From the NCBI GenBank assembly GCA_019239955.1, contig JAFAZD010000348.1:85176-144429 (forward strand): a stretch of 59,254 bases of DNA, in the 5' to 3' direction. The notes under the pieces are model-generated. The model did not search any database and was not told the DNA's origin. It saw only the letters and a program-made list of their open reading frames with translations. This DNA is from Armatimonadota bacterium. Lineage in GTDB: Bacteria; Armatimonadota; Armatimonadia; Armatimonadales; Capsulimonadaceae. Shown here piece after piece: positions 1 through 7,785 of this stretch. Numbering within the stretch: position 1 is the stretch's first letter; every line of letters begins with the position of its first letter. A program made the position numbers and the translations under genes.

Positions 1-1
1 A

Positions 2-514
2 ATGAAGGTCTTTGAGTGGCAGCGTGAGGATCTGGTCCTGCCGGTTCCTCTGGTCGTGCATAGCAAGTTCCACGGCGATGCACAAGCCGCCATGGACAGC
101 GCTGGCGCCGTCGCCATGGGGCTACGCGCCGCCATCAAGAAGGCCTACGAACGCGACGGCGCCGGCAACGCCCAAGCGTTCGAGGAGCGCATCGCCGAGG
201 CCCAACGTCGGTTCTGGGCCGACCTGCGCCGCCCCTATGAGGCGCTCCTGGGCCGACTTGCCGGGCTGTCCGTGGACGAAAATGCTGCCCAAATTACCCA
301 CCTCCGGGACGGGTGGAAAGCCACCGTCGAGACGCTCGGGCGAGAGGCGTTTGAAGATGCCATCCGCGATCTGGACGCCGATGCCAAAGCCCTGAAACGC
401 CGCGTGGAAGCGCGCAAGGAATTTCACAAGCGCCAGTTCTTCGCGTTCGCTACCCCCGACCAGCGCAAGCCCAAAAAGGGCAAGGCCGCGGCGGCGGAAG
501 CCGCCGTCCTTTAA
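2..514 (+). CDS. cas8e: Cas8e (Cse1/CasA), C-terminal part only
   Basis: This is the large subunit of the type I-E Cascade complex, which recognises the PAM and recruits Cas3. Only the last 170 or so residues are in the window. The reading frame is open to the left edge, so the methionine at position 2 is internal and not the true start. The visible part is helical and charged, ending in a Lys/Ala-rich tail, as expected for the C-terminal four-helix bundle of Cse1. Identity rests mainly on context: it lies 11 bp before cse2 at the head of an otherwise canonical I-E gene order. Any cas3 would lie outside the window. Confidence 0.8.
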   Translation: MKVFEWQREDLVLPVPLVVHSKFHGDAQAAMDSAGAVAMGLRAAIKKAYERDGAGNAQAFEERIAEAQRRFWADLRRPYEALLGRLAGLSVDENAAQITHLRDGWKATVETLGREAFEDAIRDLDADAKALKRRVEARKEFHKRQFFAFATPDQRKPKKGKAAAAEAAVL

Positions 515-525
515 GGAGATCTCCC

Positions 526-1107
526 ATGACCGTAGCCCCGGAAAAGCCACAGGAAAAATCAGCCGAAGACCGCCTCGCCCGCCCGTACGCCTTTTTGGAG
601 GACGTCAAGGCACTTGACCCCGGCCAACTGGCCGCCCTCCGCCGGAATGCCGGCGCAACGCTGGCCGACTCGCACGGCGTCCTCTGGATGTACCGCCTCC
701 TCCAGCGCCACGCGTACGAACGCGACTTCGACATCTACTTCTTCACCGCCACCTTGCTGGCGCTGGACAAGACCGCGCTGAAGGCCAAGGCTTTTGCCGA
801 CGGCGGTGACCTGGGCTGGTCTCTGGCGAAGTTCACCCAGAAATTCAGCCCCAAAGCCCTCGAACGCCGCTTCAGTGTGCTGCTCGACTCCCGCTTCGAC
901 AGCGGAGAGATGAGCTTCCGTATGCCCCAGGTCGTCAAGATGCTGACGACCAACGACATCCCTGTCAACTGGCCGTTGCTCCTCCAAGACCTGCTGTTCT
1001 GGGAGGCACCCCAGAAGCACGTCCAGAAGCGCTGGGCCGCCCATTTCTTTGATCCCACCGGCGAGGCCGCCGAACCCGAAGCCAACCCATCATCCGAGAC
1101 CGAGTAA
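526..1107 (+). CDS. cse2: Cas11e (Cse2/CasB), Cascade small subunit
   Basis: This 193-residue protein is the small subunit that forms a dimer along the Cascade belly and stabilises the R-loop. Length and all-helical character fit the family. There is a recognisable run around residues 40-65 (LRRNAGATLADSHGVLWMYR) and a C-terminal block with NWPLLLQDLLFW. The ATG follows an AAGGAG ribosome site at about 513-518. It lies between cas8e (11-bp gap) and cas7e (13-bp gap), so translation is probably coupled in one operon. The last 20 residues are an acidic, disordered-looking tail. Confidence 0.9.
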   Translation: MTVAPEKPQEKSAEDRLARPYAFLEDVKALDPGQLAALRRNAGATLADSHGVLWMYRLLQRHAYERDFDIYFFTATLLALDKTALKAKAFADGGDLGWSLAKFTQKFSPKALERRFSVLLDSRFDSGEMSFRMPQVVKMLTTNDIPVNWPLLLQDLLFWEAPQKHVQKRWAAHFFDPTGEAAEPEANPSSETE

Positions 1108-1120
1108 GGAGAACCCTGTC

Positions 1121-2311
1121 ATGCTGATCGAGATCCACGTCCTGCAAAACCACGCCCCGTCCAACCTCAACCGCGACCAGTCCGGCAGCCCCAAGGAGTG
1201 TGTCTTCGGTGGCGTCAAGCGCGCCCGCATCTCCAGCCAGTGCCTCAAGCGCACCATCCGTCGCTCTGACCTCTTCCGGCAGGCGATGGCGGGCCACCTC
1301 GCCACCCGGACGCGCCGTCTGCCCGAGCTTGCCAAGTACCGGCTGATCGAGGCTGGCGTCGCCGAGCCGATGGCGCAGGCCGCCGCCCAGCGCGTCAGCG
1401 GCTTCGGGACCAACACCGGCAAGCCGCGCAATCCCAACAAGAAGACCGGCGACTATGAGACCGCCCAGACCATGTTCCTGACCGACGCCGACATCCAGGC
1501 CGTCGTTGCCACTATGCAGAAGGCCGTTGCCAAGGCCGCCAATCCCAAGGCCCTGCTCGACGACAAGACCGACCTCCAAAGTGAGGCCCGCGCCGCCGGC
1601 TTCCGCCCCGTCACGGTGGACGTCGCTCTGTTCGGCCGCATGACCACCTCCGAGGCATTCCGCGACGTGGACGCCGCCTGCCAGGTCGCCCACGCCCTCT
1701 CCACCCACCAGGTCTCCCACGAGTTCGACTACTTCACCGCCGTGGACGACCTGATAGGGCAGGGGGAGGAGGAGGAAGACGCTGGCGCCGACATGATCGG
1801 CGACGTCGAGTTCAACTCCGCCTGCTATTACAAATACCTCTCCGTGGACCTGGACGGCCTCGTGGACAACCTGACCGGCCGTAGCGCTGCCCGGCGCGAC
1901 ATCCCGGCGGCCGACACCGCCGCGGCCCGTGACCTTGCTGTCAACGCCGTGGACGCCCTGCTGCGCGCCGCCCTGCTCACCACGCCCACCGGCAAGCAGA
2001 ACACATTCGCCGCGCACCAGCTCCCCGCCGCCGTGCTGGTCGAGGTTCGCCCCGTCCGCACCCCCGTCTCCTACGCCAACGCCTTCGTCAGCCCCGCCCG
2101 CCCCGGCAAGGGCGAGGACCTGGTCACCGACTCCCTCCGCAAGTTCGAGACCCACGTGCAGTCCCTCACCGCCGGCTTCAACCTGCCCGCCACGGCCCGG
2201 TTCCTGCTCGCCCCGCTGCCCGAACAGGAGGCCCGCATCCCCGGCGTGGAGACCGTGCCGGACCTGAACACCCTCTGCGCCCGGCTCCGCGAGGTAGCCG
2301 CCCATGGGTAA
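1121..2311 (+). CDS. cas7e: Cas7e (Cse4/CasC), Cascade backbone subunit
   Basis: This RAMP-fold protein polymerises (six copies in known I-E complexes) along the crRNA. The start is the ATG at 1121, preceded by AAGGAG. A longer open frame reaches back to 1049, but that overlaps cse2 and lacks family similarity. The N terminus (MLIEIHVLQNHAPSNLNRD, then GGVKRARISSQCLKR) is the classic Cas7e signature. Residue count 396 is slightly longer than the E. coli protein (about 360). The 3' end overlaps cas5e by 8 bp. Confidence 0.95.
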   Translation: MLIEIHVLQNHAPSNLNRDQSGSPKECVFGGVKRARISSQCLKRTIRRSDLFRQAMAGHLATRTRRLPELAKYRLIEAGVAEPMAQAAAQRVSGFGTNTGKPRNPNKKTGDYETAQTMFLTDADIQAVVATMQKAVAKAANPKALLDDKTDLQSEARAAGFRPVTVDVALFGRMTTSEAFRDVDAACQVAHALSTHQVSHEFDYFTAVDDLIGQGEEEEDAGADMIGDVEFNSACYYKYLSVDLDGLVDNLTGRSAARRDIPAADTAAARDLAVNAVDALLRAALLTTPTGKQNTFAAHQLPAAVLVEVRPVRTPVSYANAFVSPARPGKGEDLVTDSLRKFETHVQSLTAGFNLPATARFLLAPLPEQEARIPGVETVPDLNTLCARLREVAAHG

Positions 2312-3044
2312 GCCGATCCTGCTGCTGCGCCTGGAAGGCCCCCTCCAGTCCTGGGGGAGCCGCTCCCGGTGGGACGTGCGCGACACCCAGCCCGAGCCGA
2401 CCAAGAGCGGCGTCCTCGGCCTGCTCGGCTGTGCCCTGGGCTACGAGCGCGGCGACCGGCGTTTGCTCGAGCTGGACGCCGGCCTGCGATTCGGAGTCCG
2501 CGTCGAGGCGCCGGGCCGCGTCCTGGAGGACTACCACACCATCACGGACTTCCTGCCCACGGCCGCCGGGGACTTCAAGGTTCTCGGCGGCACCAAGTCC
2601 GCCGCCGCCCTGCGGTCCGATCCGGACGCCCGCCCGGCGACCATCATCTCGCCGCGCTTCTATCTGGAGGACGCTGCGTTCCTGGCCGCCCTGGAGGCCA
2701 CAAACGGTGCCCGGCCCGATCTCCTGCAAGAGTGCGCCCAGGCCATCCAGAACCCCCGCTGGACGCTCTTTCTGGGCCGCAAAGCGTGCGTGCCCACGCG
2801 CCCGATCTTCGAGGCCTTGATGGACCGCTATGACGGCCTGGAAGACGCTCTCTGCCATCACCCCTGGTCGTGGCAGGGAAGCCCTCGCCCCCGCCCTGCC
2901 GGCGCGCTGATGGCCTATGTCGAGGACCCTGCCGGCCCGCTGACCCGCCAGGACGCGCTGCGCCTCAACGCCGCCCGCGTCTACGACTTCCGCCGCGCCC
3001 ACGCGCTGGCCGTCCCGTTCCCCGGCGCCCAGGAGGAACCCTGA
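2304..3044 (+). CDS. cas5e: Cas5e (CasD)
   Basis: This is the 246-residue RAMP protein that caps the 5' handle of the crRNA in Cascade. The N-terminal motif LLLRLEGPLQSWGSRSRW followed by TQPEPTKSGVLGLLG is diagnostic of Cas5e. The ATG lies inside the end of cas7e (8-bp overlap), and the stop codon overlaps the cas6e start as TGATG-type coupling. Nothing looks broken. Confidence 0.95.
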   Translation: MGKPILLLRLEGPLQSWGSRSRWDVRDTQPEPTKSGVLGLLGCALGYERGDRRLLELDAGLRFGVRVEAPGRVLEDYHTITDFLPTAAGDFKVLGGTKSAAALRSDPDARPATIISPRFYLEDAAFLAALEATNGARPDLLQECAQAIQNPRWTLFLGRKACVPTRPIFEALMDRYDGLEDALCHHPWSWQGSPRPRPAGALMAYVEDPAGPLTRQDALRLNAARVYDFRRAHALAVPFPGAQEEP

Positions 3045-3679
3045 TGCTCTACTTGTCTCGCCTTGACCTCAACCCCCGCTCCCGCCAGGTGCAGGCCGAG
3101 GTCCGAAGCCCCTACCAGATGCACCGCACCTTGTCCAAGGCGTTCCCCGAGGGCGACGACGCCCAGCAGGCCGCCCGCTGCCTCTTCCGCGTTGAGGAGG
3201 CGCCCCAGGGCTGGCGTGTGCTCGTGCAGTCCCGCGCCCACCCCGCCTGGGACCGCCTCACCGTCGGCGAGGGCTACTGGCTCAGTGCGCCGTGTGTCAA
3301 GGAGTTCGCCCCCCGCCTCGCCGTCGGGCAGACCCTCGCCTTCCGCCTGCGCGCCAACCCCACCATGCGCCGGTCCGAGAAGCGGGAGGGCAGGCGTCTC
3401 GGCGACCGCATCGGCCTCTACGCCGAGGCCGAGCGCCTGGGTTGGCTGGAGCGCAAGGCCGCCGTCAATGGCTTCTCTCTCTGCACCGTCACGGCCACAG
3501 ATGTGGGCCAGGTGAAGTGCCACACCCAACATGGCCCCGGCCCCGCCGCCTTCAGTGCCGTCCAGTTCGACGGCGTCCTGTGCGTCACCGACCCCATTGC
3601 CCTGCGGGGTTCCCTGGAAATTGGCATCGGCGCGGGCAAGAGCGTAGGCTTCGGCCTTCTCAGCCTGGCCCGTACCTGA
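3044..3679 (+). CDS. cas6e: Cas6e (Cse3/CasE), crRNA-processing endonuclease
   Basis: Cas6e cleaves the precursor crRNA at the base of each repeat hairpin and stays bound to it. The start is the ATG at 3044, overlapping the cas5e stop (ATGA). The open frame before it belongs to another reading of cas5e. Visible family features are MLYLSRLDLNPRSRQVQ at the N terminus, YQMHRTLSKAFP (with the His of the catalytic region near residue 26), and the Gly-rich loop GIGAGKSVGFGLL close to the C terminus. Length 211 is normal. The TGA stop (3677-3679) is also the first three bases of a sequence shared with the leader of array 2; see the separate entry. Confidence 0.95.
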   Translation: MLYLSRLDLNPRSRQVQAEVRSPYQMHRTLSKAFPEGDDAQQAARCLFRVEEAPQGWRVLVQSRAHPAWDRLTVGEGYWLSAPCVKEFAPRLAVGQTLAFRLRANPTMRRSEKREGRRLGDRIGLYAEAERLGWLERKAAVNGFSLCTVTATDVGQVKCHTQHGPGPAAFSAVQFDGVLCVTDPIALRGSLEIGIGAGKSVGFGLLSLART

Positions 3680-3699
3680 GTGTCTTTGACTCGATAAGG
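3677..3699 (+). promoter_or_regulatory. Leader-proximal motif of CRISPR array 1, overlapping the cas6e stop
   Basis: Only 20 bp separate the cas6e stop from the first repeat, too short for a full I-E leader. Yet the 23 nt immediately before repeat 1 match the 23 nt immediately before array 2 (5596-5618) without gaps at 16 of 23 positions. The pattern is TGAGT, any base, TCT, two variable bases, G, variable, CTC, variable, A, variable, AAG, variable. The shared TGA is the cas6e stop codon. The similarity is seen directly. A leader-anchoring role in spacer integration is inference. Confidence 0.55.
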
Positions 3700-4215
3700 G
3701 TCTGCCCCACGCACGTGGGGATGAACCGGACATGGGCGAACTCAATTCTCTGCTGGGCATGTCTGCCCCACGCACGTGGGGATGAACCGTATCCGGCGAC
3801 AGACAGTGCTCCGTCTCCACGTCTGCCCCACGCACGTGGGGATGAACCGCAGAAAGGGCCTTGCGCCGAACGCGCGTGAGCGTCTGCCCCACGCACGTGG
3901 GGATGAACCGACAGCGGGGCCACTCTCAGGAGTGACGCGAACGTCTGCCCCACGCACGTGGGGATGAACCGAACAAGCTCAAGCAGCGCCTGTACGGGGA
4001 CATGTCTGCCCCACGCACGTGGGGATGAACCGCCGGGCGCAGGAGCCGAGAAACCACGGGATCGTCTGCCCCACGCACGTGGGGATGAACCGCACTCCCG
4101 TTCAGCAGCGCGGACGGAGCAACCTGTCTGCCCCACGCACGTGGGGATGAACCGTATCAACGTTTTGAATGCAGTTTCACGGTCACGTCTGCCCCACGCA
4201 CGTGGGGATGAACCG
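3700..4215 (+). CRISPR. Type I-E CRISPR array 1, 9 repeats and 8 spacers
   Basis: There are nine identical 29-bp repeats, starting at 3700, 3761, 3821, 3882, 3943, 4004, 4064, 4126 and 4187. Spacers are 31-33 bp. Each repeat reads GTCTGCCCCAC, then the loop GCAC, then GTGGGG, then the 8-nt handle ATGAACCG. This forms the 6-bp CCCCAC/GTGGGG hairpin with a tetraloop expected for Cas6e. The handle resembles ATAAACCG of E. coli. No repeat is degenerate, even at the distal end. The array lies between cas6e and cas1 in the direction of the cas operon and could be read through from the cas promoter. Confidence 0.98.
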
Positions 4216-4237
4216 AACCCGATAGGAGAAACACACC

Positions 4238-5191
4238 ATGGACGACCTGCATAAACTGCCCAAGCTCCGCGACAGCCTCACCAACATCTACGTCGAGCAC
4301 GCCCGCATTGACCGCCACGAGAAGAGCGTCGCCGTCCATGACCAGGAAGGCGTCACCGCCCTGCCCGTCGCCAGCCTCGCCGTGCTCATGCTCGGCCCCG
4401 GCACCGCCATCACCCAGGCCGCCGTCGCCGCCCTCGCCGACAACAACTGCCTCGTCGTCTGGTGCGGCGAAGAGAACGTGCGCTTCTACGCCTGCGGCAC
4501 CGGCGGCACCCGTAGCGCCGCCGCCCTGCTCCACCAGGCCCGCCTCGCCACCGACGAGACCCGCCGCCTGGAGGTCGTCAAGCGCATGTACCGCATGCGC
4601 TTCGGCGAGCCGGTGGACGAGGCCCTAACCGTCGAGGCCCTGCGCGGCATGGAGGGCGCGCGCGTGCGCGACGCCTACGCCCGCCTCAGCCAGCAGACCG
4701 GCGTGGAGTGGACCGGACGCCGCTACGACCGGGGCGACTGGGCCAGCGCCACCCCCGTCAACCGCGCCCTCTCCGCCGCCAACGCCTGCCTCTACGGCCT
4801 CTGCCATGCCGCCGTCCTCGCCGCCGGCTACAGCCCCGCCCTGGGCTTCATCCACACCGGCAAGCAGCTCTCCTTCGTCTACGACCTGGCCGACCTCTAC
4901 AAGATCGAACTCACCCTTCCCCTTGCCTTCGGGATCGCCCAGGCCGACCCGCCCGACCTGGAGCGCCAGGTGCGCCTGCGCTGCCGCGACGCCTTCCGCG
5001 AGGGCAAACTGCTGGGGCGCCTCGTCCCGGACATGCAGCGGGCGCTGGCCGTCCCCGACGATGCCTGGGACGCCGAGGCCGTGCTGGACGTGGACCCCGC
5101 CCTGCCCACCGCCCTCTGGACCCCGGAGCACGAGCTGGCCGCCAGCAACACGGGAGGCACAGACGGGGGAGGTGTGACATGGTCCTCCTGA
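4238..5191 (+). CDS. cas1: Cas1e integrase
   Basis: This is the metal-dependent integrase that, with Cas2, inserts new spacers at the leader end of arrays. It has 317 residues, normal for I-E. The family metal ligands are recognisable: Glu in GMEGARVRD (about residue 138), His in LGFIHTGK (about 207) and Asp in YDLADLYK (about 217-220). The ATG is only 22 bp after the last repeat of array 1, with GGAGA as ribosome site (4225-4229), so cas1 translation depends on a transcript that also contains or follows array 1. It overlaps cas2 by 13 bp. Confidence 0.97.
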   Translation: MDDLHKLPKLRDSLTNIYVEHARIDRHEKSVAVHDQEGVTALPVASLAVLMLGPGTAITQAAVAALADNNCLVVWCGEENVRFYACGTGGTRSAAALLHQARLATDETRRLEVVKRMYRMRFGEPVDEALTVEALRGMEGARVRDAYARLSQQTGVEWTGRRYDRGDWASATPVNRALSAANACLYGLCHAAVLAAGYSPALGFIHTGKQLSFVYDLADLYKIELTLPLAFGIAQADPPDLERQVRLRCRDAFREGKLLGRLVPDMQRALAVPDDAWDAEAVLDVDPALPTALWTPEHELAASNTGGTDGGGVTWSS

Positions 5192-5532
5192 TGCTGGAGC
5201 GTGCCCCCGCCGGCCTGCGCGGCGAGTTGAGCCGCTGGATGATCGAGCCGCGCGCGGGCGTGTTCGTGGGCCGGATGTCGGCGATGGTGCGTGACAAGCT
5301 GTGGGACATGGCCTGCCGCCAGTCGCGCGGCGGGGCGGCCCTGCTGATCTACGCCAGCCAGACCGAGCAGGGCTTCACCGTCCGCACCCACGGCGACACC
5401 TCCCGCGCCGTCGTGGACTGGGAGGGCCTGACGCTGATCCGCCAGCCCAGGCAGAAGTCCAGGCCCGCCGCGCCGCCAACGGAAAGCGCCGAGAAGCAGA
5501 ACGCCCCCCAAGTCGATTGGGTCCCCGGTTGA
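5179..5532 (+). CDS. cas2: Cas2e, adaptation partner of Cas1
   Basis: This 117-residue I-E Cas2 forms the central dimer of the Cas1-Cas2 integrase. Characteristic parts are MVLLMLERAPAGLRGELSRW and FVGRMSAMVRDKLWDMA. The start at 5179 lies inside the end of cas1 and matches the family N terminus. A much longer open frame upstream is antisense-free but unrelated and is not the gene. The C-terminal 30 residues (Lys, Pro, Ala-rich) are an extension beyond the usual fold. It is followed directly by the leader of array 2. Confidence 0.95.
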   Translation: MVLLMLERAPAGLRGELSRWMIEPRAGVFVGRMSAMVRDKLWDMACRQSRGGAALLIYASQTEQGFTVRTHGDTSRAVVDWEGLTLIRQPRQKSRPAAPPTESAEKQNAPQVDWVPG

Positions 5533-5618
5533 TCGTGCAAACTGCGCCCAGTCCCTATGGGGTACAATGAACCGGACTATCCAACCCTAGGCCATTGAGT
5601 CTCTAAGGCTCAACAAGA
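5533..5618 (+). promoter_or_regulatory. Leader of CRISPR array 2
   Basis: This 86-bp stretch between the cas2 stop and the first repeat is less GC-rich than its surroundings, as expected of a leader. Its last 23 nt share 16 positions with the sequence before array 1. At 5558-5574 it holds TGGGG, then TACA, then ATGAACCG. This looks like the 3' half of a repeat with a 4-nt insertion and may be a fossil repeat. No strong -35/-10 pair could be assigned with confidence. Confidence 0.6.
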
Positions 5619-6438
5619 GTCTGCCCCACAGGCGTGGGGATGAACCGCGTTCCTCTCCGAAGCGCCCGCCCTTGTGATCGTCTGCCCCACAGGCGTGGGG
5701 ATGAACCGGTTGTGGAACCTATCGTGCCTCTCCGTCAAGGGTCTGCCCCACAGGCGTGGGGATGAACCGCTAGAGGCCACTCGCCGCCGCCTGGCGTCCG
5801 TCTGCCCCACAGGCGTGGGGATGAACCGTCAGCGTCGTACTGAGCGACAACCTGCAACTCGTCTGCCCCACAGGCGTGGGGATGAACCGGTCAAGCTGGG
5901 GTGGATCTCGATGGAGCAGGCGTCTGCCCCACAGGCGTGGGGATGAACCGTTACGGCCCCTGCACCGGGAATGAACTGTCGTGTCTGCCCCACAGGCGTG
6001 GGGATGAACCGGAAAAGGCCGTGACTATCCTTGCGCCGTTGCCGTCTGCCCCACAGGCGTGGGGATGAACCGGCGGCTGAGGAAACCGCAGTCCGCAACC
6101 TCTTGTCTGCCCCACAGGCGTGGGGATGAACCGATAGTGGCGTGGTTTGGTATCAGGCGAAACGGGTCTGCCCCACAGGCGTGGGGATGAACCGAAGGCG
6201 GTGAACTTCTCGATGAAGGCGGGCGCGTCTGCCCCACAGGCGTGGGGATGAACCGGGGCCGGGCGGGAGGTGCAAGGGGGCAGAGACGTCTGCCCCACAG
6301 GCGTGGGGATGAACCGGGCGAGAGAGAGTTTATAACGCTCATCAGCACGTCTGCCCCACAGGCGTGGGGATGAACCGGTCCGGCTGGCGGATGTGATCGG
6401 CGTTGGGGTGTCTGCCCCACAGGCATGAAGTTGCCGCG
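5619..6438 (+). CRISPR. Type I-E CRISPR array 2, 13 intact repeats plus a degenerate terminal repeat
   Basis: Repeats begin at 5619, 5680, 5741, 5800, 5861, 5922, 5983, 6044, 6105, 6166, 6227, 6288, 6349 and 6410. The first 13 are identical. They have the same stem (CCCCAC/GTGGGG) and handle (ATGAACCG) as array 1 but the loop AGGC instead of GCAC. The last copy keeps only GTCTGCCCCACAGGC and then diverges, marking the old, leader-distal end. Spacers are 30-33 bp. Position directly after cas2 and a real leader make this the likely active array. Confidence 0.98.
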
Positions 6439-6597
6439 AGTGCCGTTGTCCGAGGGCGGAGTGTGTGCTTTCATAAGGACGCGCGTCCTTCGCCGGACGT
6501 GACACGCCTACCCCGGTCCCTTGCGGCTGGCCGATGCCCGGCCCCCGCGAGCGCCTGCGTGACCAGGGGAGGTACTACAAGACGGAGGGATAGACCC

Positions 6598-6837
6598 ATG
6601 AAGAAACGCATTCCCGTGCAGGTGAGTCCCGGCATGTTCTCCTCGGAGCGCTACGTCGTCTTCCAGGAGGGCGGCCGCGAGTACTCGCTGTTCGTCGACG
6701 CCGACAGCGTCCAGGACGGTACGCTCGAGGTGCAGGTCGTGGAGAGCCAGAACGGCCGGGCGCTGATCGAGCTGCCCCGCGACACCAACGCCGGCAGCCG
6801 CGTGTTCGTCGCCTCGGAGCGACTCCTGCCGGCCTGA
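6598..6837 (+). CDS. Small unknown protein, 79 aa
   Basis: I do not recognise a family. The product is a compact, predicted mostly beta protein (MKKRIPVQVSPGMFSSERYV at the start), with no signal peptide or membrane segment. A GACGGAGGG ribosome site lies 7-8 bp before the ATG. It sits 45 bp upstream of the dCTP deaminase gene in the same direction, so the two probably form a transcription unit. The 160 bp between the CRISPR array and this gene show no other coding sequence. Confidence 0.65.
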   Translation: MKKRIPVQVSPGMFSSERYVVFQEGGREYSLFVDADSVQDGTLEVQVVESQNGRALIELPRDTNAGSRVFVASERLLPA

Positions 6838-6882
6838 GCGGGGACCGGGGCCGGCCCCGGGGGCCGGTCGAGGACACCGACC

Positions 6883-7458
6883 ATGATTCTCTGCGACAGC
6901 GAGATCCGTGCCGCCCTGCGCCACGGGCAGATCGTCATTGAGCCGATGCCGCCGCCCGAGCGCTTCAGCACGACCGCCGTGGACCTGACCCTGGCGGGCA
7001 CGGACTTCAAGCGGTGGCGGGCGCCCCCGCCCGGGGTCGTGACGGTCATCGACGCCGCCCGGCCCGGCTACTTCCGCGGCGCGGCGCGGCTGCTGGAGGA
7101 CGTGCCGCGCGAGGGGGACGGCTCGGTGCTCGTGCATCCCGGCGAGTTCCTGCTGGCCCTGACGGCGGAGCGGGTGCGCCTGCCCGAGGAGACGCGGGTG
7201 GCGGCGCGCGTGGAGGGGAAGAGCTCGCACGCGCGCGTCGGGCTGGCGATCCACATCACCGCGCCGACGATCCACGCCGGCTTCAGCGGCCAGATCACCC
7301 TGGAGGTCAAGAACCACGGCGCCCTGCCGATCCGTCTGGAGCCGGGCATGCCGATCTGCCAGCTGATCTTCGAGATGGTGTTCGGCACGCCCTCGGCGAC
7401 CATGCAGGGGCTGTTCCAGGACCAGACCTCCGTGGCCGGCGGGTCCGAGACGTCGTGA
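6883..7458 (+). CDS. dcd: dCTP deaminase-family protein
   Basis: Members deaminate dCTP to dUTP (or directly to dUMP) for thymidylate supply, and phages or mobile elements often carry them. The 191-residue protein shows the family core: EGKSSHARVG at residues 111-120, then ITAPTIHAGFSGQITLEVKN with the catalytic-type Glu at 141, and PGMPICQLIFE containing the substrate-contacting Gln. The signature GRSS Arg of E. coli Dcd is Lys here (residue 113), a conservative change in the active site. Start supported by GAGGACA before the ATG. Between this gene and the previous one is a GC-rich stem (around 6841-6868). Confidence 0.85.
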   Translation: MILCDSEIRAALRHGQIVIEPMPPPERFSTTAVDLTLAGTDFKRWRAPPPGVVTVIDAARPGYFRGAARLLEDVPREGDGSVLVHPGEFLLALTAERVRLPEETRVAARVEGKSSHARVGLAIHITAPTIHAGFSGQITLEVKNHGALPIRLEPGMPICQLIFEMVFGTPSATMQGLFQDQTSVAGGSETS

Positions 7459-7713
7459 CCCGCCCCCCGACGCTTCCGGCCGGCATCGGGGCCGGCCCCT
7501 CCACTGAAACCCCATCCTCAAGCCACTGCCCCTTGCAGCGGCTTTTCTTGTGGCCAGCCGCACAACCCCGGGTTGCTTGTCGGCAACGGCGCTTGCGCCC
7601 CCGCCCCCGTCGGCCTACGCTGGCCCCGAAGAGTGCCGGAGCCTGCCACTTTCCAAGTGACATGGGGCGCCGGCAAATCCCGCTCTTCTCCGCCCGTTGA
7701 CAACCCGGGACAG

Positions 7714-7763
7714 TTCTGAATTGAAGACGATTCCGAATTGAAGACCGTTTCGCGTTGAGACAC
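7714..7763 (+). repeat. Three 17-bp tandem repeats upstream of the DUF932 gene
   Basis: Within the 327-bp gene-free gap 7459-7785, three adjacent units start at 7714, 7731 and 7748. The first two agree in the core GAATTGAAGAC. The third is weaker (CGCGTTGAGAC). They end 22 bp before the DUF932 start codon. A TTGACA hexamer lies just upstream at 7697-7702. Tandem sites of this kind next to a plasmid-like gene could be operators or iterons. The rest of the gap shows no gene. Confidence 0.6.
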
Positions 7764-7785
7764 GGGCGCCGACAAGGAGCCGCCG

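Noticed and set aside
4708-5178. Extended version of cas2 starting 471 bp upstream
   Set aside because: The extension is an out-of-frame reading of cas1; the family N terminus begins at 5179.
3660-6505. Open frames with repeated SSPRAWG or HPHACGAD across the CRISPR arrays
   Set aside because: They are translations of the repeat units themselves; the 61-bp periodicity and spacers identify CRISPR arrays, not proteins.
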